This document shows positions 6,542-10,097 of a stretch of 10,097 nt of DNA, in pieces. The notes under the pieces were generated by a model. That model made no database searches, was not told the DNA's origin, and saw only the letters and a list, made by a program, of their open reading frames with translations. Numbering within the stretch: the first letter of the stretch is position 1; every line of letters begins with the position of its first letter. The DNA is taken from positions 1 through 10,097 of the forward strand of contig JAKITE010000104.1 of assembly GCA_021648225.1 (NCBI GenBank), written 5' to 3'. Source of the DNA: Paracoccaceae bacterium. GTDB taxonomy: Bacteria; Pseudomonadota; Alphaproteobacteria; Rhodobacterales; Rhodobacteraceae. Position numbers and translations under genes: made by a program.

Positions 6542-7153
6542 TTAATTTTGAGCCGCTCCGGCGGCTGGTCCAACATACGCCTGATAAATTGCATCAGCAC
6601 GTTTGCCATCAAAATCTGCGGCATTCACACCGGGTGCAAATCCGACAACATCGGTAACTGTGCGTCTGTTAAGGCGCTCACGTCCTTCGGTGTTAACCAA
6701 GGGTTGCGTTTCACCTAATGATGAATCTGCCTGAAGCCGGTTCCGGGGAACCCCCTGCGAAATAAGGTAATTCACCGCCGCATGGGCGCGGCGTAACCCT
6801 AGCCGCTGGTTAAAGTTGTTACCGCCGACTTTATCCGTATGCCCATAGACATTGAACATCACCGAGGGTGTCGCTTTGATCCATTCAGCTTGCAATCGCA
6901 AAATACGTTTGGCTTCGCCATCCAGAACCGCTGAATTGAAGTCAAAGTTGACCATGGTAGGCACCTCTGCGCGGAAACGCGCAGACATGTTTTCAAGATA
7001 AGCGAGCGAACCGCCCTGACCCGTTTGGACCAGGGTGTTTTGCTCGGTAGCCGCCGCAAAACTATTTTGGTTGGTTAGTGTTCCAGCTGTTTCAATACAC
7101 CCTGAAAGGGCAAGTGCAGCTGAAATAACAACGATTTTATTAATGGTTTTCAT
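6542..7153 (-). CDS. OmpA-family peptidoglycan-binding lipoprotein of the tad locus
   Basis: A 203-residue predicted outer-membrane lipoprotein. The signal region ends in Leu-Ser-Gly-Cys19; a linker (20-60) is followed by an OmpA C-terminal domain at about 65-172. That domain carries Val-Asn-Phe-Asp-Phe-Asn (68-73), His-Thr-Asp107-Lys-Val-Gly, and Asn115..Leu...Arg122-Ala, then Asn-Arg-Arg-Thr-Val (162-166). Asp107 and Arg122 match the residues that bind diaminopimelate in OmpA-like domains. By family it should tether the outer membrane to the cell wall, and next to the secretin it may anchor the pilus channel; that is inference. ATG is four bases after the cpaC stop, with GGAG lying in the last cpaC codons, so the two are co-translated. 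It sits where Caulobacter has cpaD. The C-terminal tail (173-203) is Ala/Gly-rich and low in complexity. It is followed by a strong terminator. Confidence 0.9.
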   Translation of the reverse strand: MKTINKIVVISAALALSGCIETAGTLTNQNSFAAATEQNTLVQTGQGGSLAYLENMSARFRAEVPTMVNFDFNSAVLDGEAKRILRLQAEWIKATPSVMFNVYGHTDKVGGNNFNQRLGLRRAHAAVNYLISQGVPRNRLQADSSLGETQPLVNTEGRERLNRRTVTDVVGFAPGVNAADFDGKRADAIYQAYVGPAAGAAQN

Positions 7154-7157
7154 GATC

Positions 7158-8564
7158 TTACTCCATCACATATCCGGATGAACCGTCAAAGGTCTGGCTG
7201 GAAACGTCGCTAAATGCGGCAGGACCTTCCACTTGACCATTCAGGAACAACTCTGCTTCGGTTGGAATGCGAATCCGGTCTGTTGGCATGGCCAACGCTT
7301 CGCCGGATGTCGGCGTCACCAGATGCGGGGTGATGATAATCACCAGCTCGGTTTGCTCGCGCTGGAATTCTGCGCTACGGAACAAAGCCCCCAGAATTGG
7401 CACATCGCCAAGCCATGGAACCTGACCTGAAGCATCAGAAAAATCATCCTGAAGCAAGCCCGCAATTGCAAAGCTTTGTCCATCCCGCATTTCAACAGTG
7501 GTTTCCGCACGCCGGACCTTAAAGGCCAATAAAGGTGTGCCACCAATGCTGGCGGTAATGCTAGGATCAATCGAGCTTACCACCGTTTCAAGGGTAAGAT
7601 TGATAAGATCATCATCAATTACCGTTGGGCGAAAGTTAAGGATAACCCCAAAAGGTTTGTATTCAATCGCGACTTCGCCGCTTTCCCCTTGGGTCGGGAT
7701 CGGATATTCCCCCCCCGCCAGAAAACTGGCCTGCTGGCCGGATATTGCAACGATATTTGGCTCCGCAAGTGTGCGCACCATACCTTTGCTTTCCAAGGCC
7801 TCGATCAAAACATTAACGGCAATGCCGCCAAGACCAAAGCTGATCGCTGCCGCGCCTGCTGATTCGGCGCTTGAGCCAAATATCAAGTCTCCACCGCCAT
7901 CAAAAAAGCCAGCGCCAACACTGCCGGTGCCAACTGTGACGCCATTTGTCGGCGCAACAAGGTTTGACAAGGATACTGAAGACCCAAGGCTTTTGGCCAC
8001 CGAACGGTTCATTTCAGCAAAACGGACCTGCAACATAACTTGTTGCGACCCACCAACCATCATCAGGTTGGTAACCCGGCCCGGCGCATAGCGCTCTGCC
8101 AGCTCCAATGCACGAGAAACCTTGCGCGCGCCGCTAACACGGCCGCTTAAAACAATGCCGTCATTGGCGGTGCGAACTTCAATCGGCTCATTCGGGAGGA
8201 TTTCCCGCAACCGATCCTTGAATTCCGCAATATCAGGTGGGACCCGAACATCAACATTGGCGATTAGCCGACCGTCTTGGTCAAACATCGGCAATGTTGT
8301 AGCGCCGGGTGTGACCCCCAATATATAAATGGTGCGATCCGAAAGCGCCGATACATTTGCGATAGCAGGATTGGCCACTGATAATTCAGCAAAAGGCCGA
8401 TCGCTCTCTACAATGATTGCGCGGTTTACAGAAACACCAATTTGACTGGATACAGAGCCACGCATAACGGATAAAACCGCGTTTTGCGCAATGGCTGACG
8501 ACACCATGGGTGCCGTAAGGGCGAATCCTAGAAGACCCACCTTAATTAGGTTTGCATATTGCAT
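7158..8564 (-). CDS. cpaC: Outer-membrane secretin CpaC/RcpA
   Basis: A 468-residue secretin that forms the outer-membrane pore for the Flp pilus. The signal peptide (1-26, ending Ser-Ala-Ile-Ala) is followed by the pilus N-terminal domain (about 38-108; Val-Asn-Arg-Ala-Ile at 46-50, Ala-Asn-Pro-Ala-Ile-Ala-Asn at 64-70). A BON-like domain (about 111-170; Val-Leu-Ser-Gly-Arg-Val at 138-143) precedes the secretin core (about 172-415). The core includes Glu-Pro-Asn (268-270), Gly-Gly-Glu-Tyr-Pro-Ile-Pro (284-290) and the C-terminal secretin signature Val-Pro-Trp-Leu-Gly-Asp-Val-Pro-Ile-Leu-Gly (382-392). A Gly/Ser-rich insert lies at 211-245. ATG has AGGA five bases upstream. The gap from cpaB is 169 bp, the largest in this unit, and contains a hairpin. 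The coding strand has an eight-G run (7709-7716) at the Ala-Gly-Gly-Glu codons. Assignment is firm. Confidence 0.97.
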   Translation of the reverse strand: MQYANLIKVGLLGFALTAPMVSSAIAQNAVLSVMRGSVSSQIGVSVNRAIIVESDRPFAELSVANPAIANVSALSDRTIYILGVTPGATTLPMFDQDGRLIANVDVRVPPDIAEFKDRLREILPNEPIEVRTANDGIVLSGRVSGARKVSRALELAERYAPGRVTNLMMVGGSQQVMLQVRFAEMNRSVAKSLGSSVSLSNLVAPTNGVTVGTGSVGAGFFDGGGDLIFGSSAESAGAAAISFGLGGIAVNVLIEALESKGMVRTLAEPNIVAISGQQASFLAGGEYPIPTQGESGEVAIEYKPFGVILNFRPTVIDDDLINLTLETVVSSIDPSITASIGGTPLLAFKVRRAETTVEMRDGQSFAIAGLLQDDFSDASGQVPWLGDVPILGALFRSAEFQREQTELVIIITPHLVTPTSGEALAMPTDRIRIPTEAELFLNGQVEGPAAFSDVSSQTFDGSSGYVME

Positions 8565-8691
8565 GTGATCCTGCCTCTCAAAATCACTATCGAAAATAGA
8601 AACGGGTCATTTAACGCCCGCGATTAACGGCAGCATGCGTCATGTTGAGATTAATTGCAAGAATCAATGTGTTACGAGAGAGTCTTGATAC

Positions 8692-8743
8692 AAAAAAAAG
8701 ATTCAAACGGGTGAAATACGGGGTAATTAGCCCCTATTCACCC
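8692..8743 (-). terminator. Possible attenuator hairpin between cpaB and cpaC
   Basis: Arms 8735-8743 plus 8731-8734 pair with 8720-8723 plus 8709-8719 to give about 13 bp with two single-base bulges and a 7-base loop (8724-8730). The stem covers the cpaB stop codon. A run of eight T follows on the minus strand (8692-8699), but only after a 9-base spacer, so this is not a classic terminator. Partial termination or an mRNA processing site are both possible. The rest of the 169-bp gap (8565-8733) shows no other clear element. Confidence 0.4.
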
Positions 8744-9579
8744 TCAACACACGGGATAACGACTTCAACAACATTCGCGCCATTTCTGGTGCGGATTGTG
8801 CAAACCCGTTCTTCGACTACCTCGATGATTTCATTGACAATAATCGCAGATTGGTCAATCTCGACCCCCCCTGTTGCAGCGCTATCTTCAGCGCCACGCA
8901 ATGCCAATGTCAGGTCGCCAGTTGCCTGTGCCTGTACCAATTTTGCAACAACCAGCGGAGAAACTTGCAATGTCACGGTTCGGGCAACCACAATTCCGCC
9001 AAAATCGTCATCATCTTGTTGGTCAATTGCGATCAAATCGACATCTTCAAGTATAAGTTTAGTAATGGTTTCGCCGGTAGTGTTGCCAACCCAATACACA
9101 TCCACACGGTCACCGGGCTGCAAAAACCCCGAAACGCCTGATGTTACGTTAACGCTGATGGCAAATGCCCGCATTCCTGGCTCCAACCGAGAGCTGATAC
9201 CAGCATCCTCGCCAAATTCCGTAACTTTTGTTGCTAAAATCGGCTCACCCTGTTCCATAATTCGCAATACATAACGTGGGGCGGTGTTTTCACCGCCAAA
9301 CAAAGATTCCATGCTGGAAAACACATTTGGCGGTGTTTGCCCTTTGGGCCATTGCAATTCGGTCACATCGTCGCGCAGCAATTCAGAACCAAAGCGGAGG
9401 TCTGATTTGGCAACAAGCACGATTTCCGTATCGACCTGGCCCAGCTTCGCCTCGCGAAGCTGGTTTTCAAGATCGGTAAATTCGGCTTGGTAGGTTTGAA
9501 ACCGCTGCATAACCATATATGCTGCGTAACCGGCCATGCCGATGCCAATAATTAGAACAAGCAAGAATATAATTCGCAT
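8734..9579 (-). CDS. cpaB: Flp pilus assembly protein CpaB/RcpC
   Basis: A 281-residue periplasmic protein anchored by one N-terminal hydrophobic segment (about 3-22). A short coiled-coil-like stretch (27-46) leads to an SAF domain (about 52-120; Ile-Val-Leu-Val-Ala at 53-57, Leu-Arg-Phe-Gly-Ser at 61-65, Pro-Ile-Leu-Ala-Thr at 113-117). The RcpC-type domain spans about 130-232 (Gly-Met-Arg-Ala-Phe-Ala-Ile-Ser-Val at 135-143; Leu-Gln-Pro-Gly-Asp-Arg-Val-Asp-Val at 153-161). An acidic Gln-Gln-Asp-Asp-Asp-Asp run (187-192) and two cysteines near the C-terminus (Cys260, Cys276) that could form a disulfide stand out. CpaB works with the secretin CpaC in the periplasm. The ATG at 9579 lies 109 bp after the pilin gene; its ribosome binding site is weak (CGGATCCGG region). 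The coding strand has a seven-G run (8865-8871). Assignment is firm. Confidence 0.95.
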   Translation of the reverse strand: MRIIFLLVLIIGIGMAGYAAYMVMQRFQTYQAEFTDLENQLREAKLGQVDTEIVLVAKSDLRFGSELLRDDVTELQWPKGQTPPNVFSSMESLFGGENTAPRYVLRIMEQGEPILATKVTEFGEDAGISSRLEPGMRAFAISVNVTSGVSGFLQPGDRVDVYWVGNTTGETITKLILEDVDLIAIDQQDDDDFGGIVVARTVTLQVSPLVVAKLVQAQATGDLTLALRGAEDSAATGGVEIDQSAIIVNEIIEVVEERVCTIRTRNGANVVEVVIPCVEGE

Positions 9580-9633
9580 AAAACCGGATCCGTATTAAAA
9601 TTAAGATTCCGGTTACTTGTAAAGGAATTTTTG

Positions 9634-9664
9634 CCAAAGACAATGACAGCCTAAGGTTTTGTCG
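9634..9664 (-). repeat. Downstream copy of two short blocks shared behind both pilin genes
   Basis: The gap after the complete pilin gene holds a CCTAAGG-type block (plus strand CCTAAGGTTTTGTCG, 9650-9664) and CCAAAGACAA (9634-9643). The same two blocks occur behind the first pilin gene (9987-10021), in the opposite order relative to each other. They look like remnants of duplication or shared 3' elements. Nothing else is recognisable in 9580-9688 except the cpaB start region. Confidence 0.35.
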
Positions 9665-9688
9665 GTTCTATAAGATAAAAAGGAAGGC

Positions 9689-9880
9689 TTAATTTGTTAG
9701 TGCAGGCATTCCGACCGTTATGGTCGAGGCTATTCCAGATGCGGTGCTGGTCAAAGCTGGTGAAATAACGGCAAGAACTGCGATTCCCAGTGTAACAATG
9801 ACAGCGGTCAAAACCACCCAGTCAACAGTTACGGCAGCAGTATCGTCGGAGAAAAAATTGATCACTGTATTTTTTGCCAT
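9689..9880 (-). CDS. flp: Flp-family type IVb pilin subunit (second of a tandem pair)
   Basis: A 63-residue Flp-type pilin. The short leader (Met-Ala-Lys-Asn-Thr-Val-Ile-Asn-Phe-Phe-Ser-Asp-Asp-Thr-Ala) is followed by Ala-Val-Thr-Val-Asp20-Trp21-Val-Val-Leu-Thr-Ala and a hydrophobic helix to about 40. This matches the Flp arrangement in which the peptidase cuts four residues before an acidic-aromatic pair (normally Glu-Tyr, here Asp-Trp). The residue before the cut would be Ala15 rather than the usual Gly. The frame extends to GTG at 9904, but ATG at 9880 has GGGGG eight bases upstream and gives a normal leader, so I chose it. Residues 39-54 match the C-terminal part of the preceding pilin gene at 12 of 16 positions, so the two are paralogues. 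Major versus minor pilin status is unknown; the family call is strong. Confidence 0.88.
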   Translation of the reverse strand: MAKNTVINFFSDDTAAVTVDWVVLTAVIVTLGIAVLAVISPALTSTASGIASTITVGMPALTN

Positions 9881-9888
9881 TAACTTGA

Positions 9889-9893
9889 CCCCC
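9889..9893 (-). promoter_or_regulatory. Ribosome binding site for the second pilin gene
   Basis: The minus strand has GGGGG, eight bases before the ATG at 9880, favouring that start over the GTG at 9904. Confidence 0.45.
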
Positions 9894-9930
9894 GAGATAG
9901 TCACAGAGCCAATTTTGGCCCGATACTTAT

Positions 9931-9958
9931 TTTTCAGGGCGCAGAAACGCCCTGAAAA
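9931..9958. repeat. Perfect 11-bp inverted repeat between the two pilin genes
   Basis: TTTTCAGGGCG (9931-9941) is an exact inverted copy of 9948-9958 around a 6-base loop. In RNA this gives an 11-bp stem with a GC core. The 3' arm ends in AAAA on either strand and no U-tract follows, so it is not a standard intrinsic terminator. A stabilising or processing stem in the pilin mRNA is a plausible role. Confidence 0.8.
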
Positions 9959-9962
9959 TGAT

Positions 9963-9976
9963 TTTCAAATTTGAAA
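9963..9976. promoter_or_regulatory. Perfect 14-bp palindrome TTTCAAATTTGAAA
   Basis: The 14 bases are identical on both strands, with no spacer. A dimeric regulator could bind here. It lies over the start point predicted from the candidate promoter at 9979-10006, which is a typical repressor position. AT-rich palindromes also arise by chance, so the role is uncertain. Confidence 0.35.
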
Positions 9977-9978
9977 CG

Positions 9979-10006
9979 ATTACATACCTTAGGTTTTGGT
10001 CGCCAA
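9979..10006 (-). promoter_or_regulatory. Candidate promoter for the second pilin gene
   Basis: On the minus strand TTGGCG (10001-10006), 16 bases, then TGTAAT (9979-9984) match the sigma70 consensus at 4/6 and 5/6. The layout is nearly the same as the candidate cpaE promoter (TTGGCC, 16 bases, TATTAT). The -35 overlaps the hairpin at 9995-10016, so the two readings compete. Confidence 0.25.
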
Positions 10007-10021
10007 AGCAACCAAAGACAA
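9987..10021 (-). repeat. Upstream copy of two short blocks shared behind both pilin genes
   Basis: Directly after the first pilin stop lie CCAAAGACAA (10012-10021) and CCTTAGGTTTTGGTCG (9987-10002) on the plus strand. Near-identical blocks occur at 9634-9664 behind the second pilin gene. Confidence 0.35.
9995..10016 (-). repeat. 9-bp hairpin just after the first pilin gene
   Basis: On the minus strand TTTGGTTGC, a TTTG loop, then GCGACCAAA form a 9-bp stem with one U-G wobble, six bases after the first pilin stop codon. No T-run follows, so it is more likely an mRNA 3' stabiliser or processing signal than a terminator. Confidence 0.5.
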
Positions 10022-10022
10022 A

Positions 10023-10097
10023 TTAGGTAGTGATCATTGCGCCTTCAACGGTCGACGCGATTTGCGAAGCAGTTGAGTTCAGCGCGTTACGGATAAC
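10023..10097 (-). CDS. flp: Flp-family pilin, 3' end only (first of a tandem pair)
   Basis: The last 24 codons and stop (TAA) of a gene that enters from the right edge. The visible residues begin Val-Ile-Arg-Asn-Ala-Leu-Asn-Ser-Thr-Ala-Ser-Gln-Ile-Ala-Ser-Thr and end Met-Ile-Thr-Thr. The first 16 match the C-terminal helix of the next pilin at 12 positions, with no gap, so this is a paralogous Flp-type pilin. The leader and hydrophobic segment are outside the window. It is separated by 142 bases from the next pilin start, a gap with two hairpins and a palindrome. The identification rests on the match to its neighbour and on position. Confidence 0.75.
   Translation of the reverse strand, partial: VIRNALNSTASQIASTVEGAMITT

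Noticed and set aside
7498..8091. 197-codon open frame on the plus strand
   Set aside because: It is wholly antisense to the secretin gene. Composition is Pro/Ser/Arg-biased with no motif, so it is a shadow of cpaC.
8611..8629. TTAACG repeated 13 bp apart upstream of cpaC, resembling a CtrA box
   Set aside because: CtrA full sites need TTAA-N7-TTAA (11-bp period). Here the spacing is TTAA-N9-TTAA, so I do not call it a CtrA site.
8642..9274. 210-codon open frame on the plus strand
   Set aside because: It lies mostly antisense to cpaB, whose domains are clear. Its translation is Ser/Thr-rich and low in complexity with no recognisable domain, as expected for a shadow frame.
1..10097. Search for CRISPR arrays, tRNA or rRNA genes, insertion sequences, toxin-antitoxin or phage genes
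   Set aside because: No spaced direct repeats of CRISPR length, RNA-gene signatures, transposase motifs or terminal inverted repeats were seen. The window is continuous pilus-locus coding sequence.

Overview
The window is almost entirely one tight-adherence (Tad/Flp, type IVb) pilus assembly locus, with every gene on the minus strand. Gene content and order, the Asp-Trp form of the pilin ('VDWVVLTA'), the two-cysteine C-terminus of CpaB, and an OmpA-type lipoprotein between the secretin and CpaE all suggest an alphaproteobacterium, most likely of the Rhodobacterales/Roseobacter type. The base composition is moderate (about half G+C by eye), low for that group. The taxonomic call is inference from protein style, not from a search.

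Read in the direction of transcription (right to left), the window opens with the 3' end of one Flp-type pilin gene (10023-10097), then a complete paralogous pilin gene (9689-9880). Next come cpaB (8734-9579), the secretin cpaC (7158-8564) and an OmpA-domain lipoprotein (6542-7153). A strong intrinsic terminator (6474-6507) closes this block. An AT-rich 309-bp gap follows, with a candidate sigma70-type promoter at 6347-6374. A second block then begins: cpaE/tadZ (5015-6232), cpaF/tadA (3541-4992), tadB (2578-3540), tadC (1573-2556), two different TPR lipoproteins of TadD type (1006-1563 and 122-988), and the 5' end of a prepilin peptidase cpaA/tadV (1-125) that runs off the left edge. The second block is very compact: gaps are 0-22 bp and there is one 4-bp ATGA overlap.

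Together the genes make up most of a working machine. CpaA cleaves prepilins. CpaF (ATPase) with TadB/TadC (inner-membrane platform) polymerises them. CpaE localises the machine. CpaB and CpaC form the periplasmic and outer-membrane channel. The lipoproteins (two TPR, one OmpA-like) probably help with secretin assembly and cell-wall anchoring. No TadE/TadF/TadG pseudopilin genes and no CpaD are visible here. The pseudopilins may lie beyond the left edge, and the OmpA lipoprotein occupies the place where Caulobacter has cpaD.

This is a recognisable, known system rather than a new one. The less ordinary parts are the regulatory and structural details: the two-unit architecture, a promoter with a CAAGGCTA repeat one helical turn apart, dense hairpins and palindromes between the tandem pilin genes, and G/C homopolymer runs in cpaB, cpaC and cpaF.
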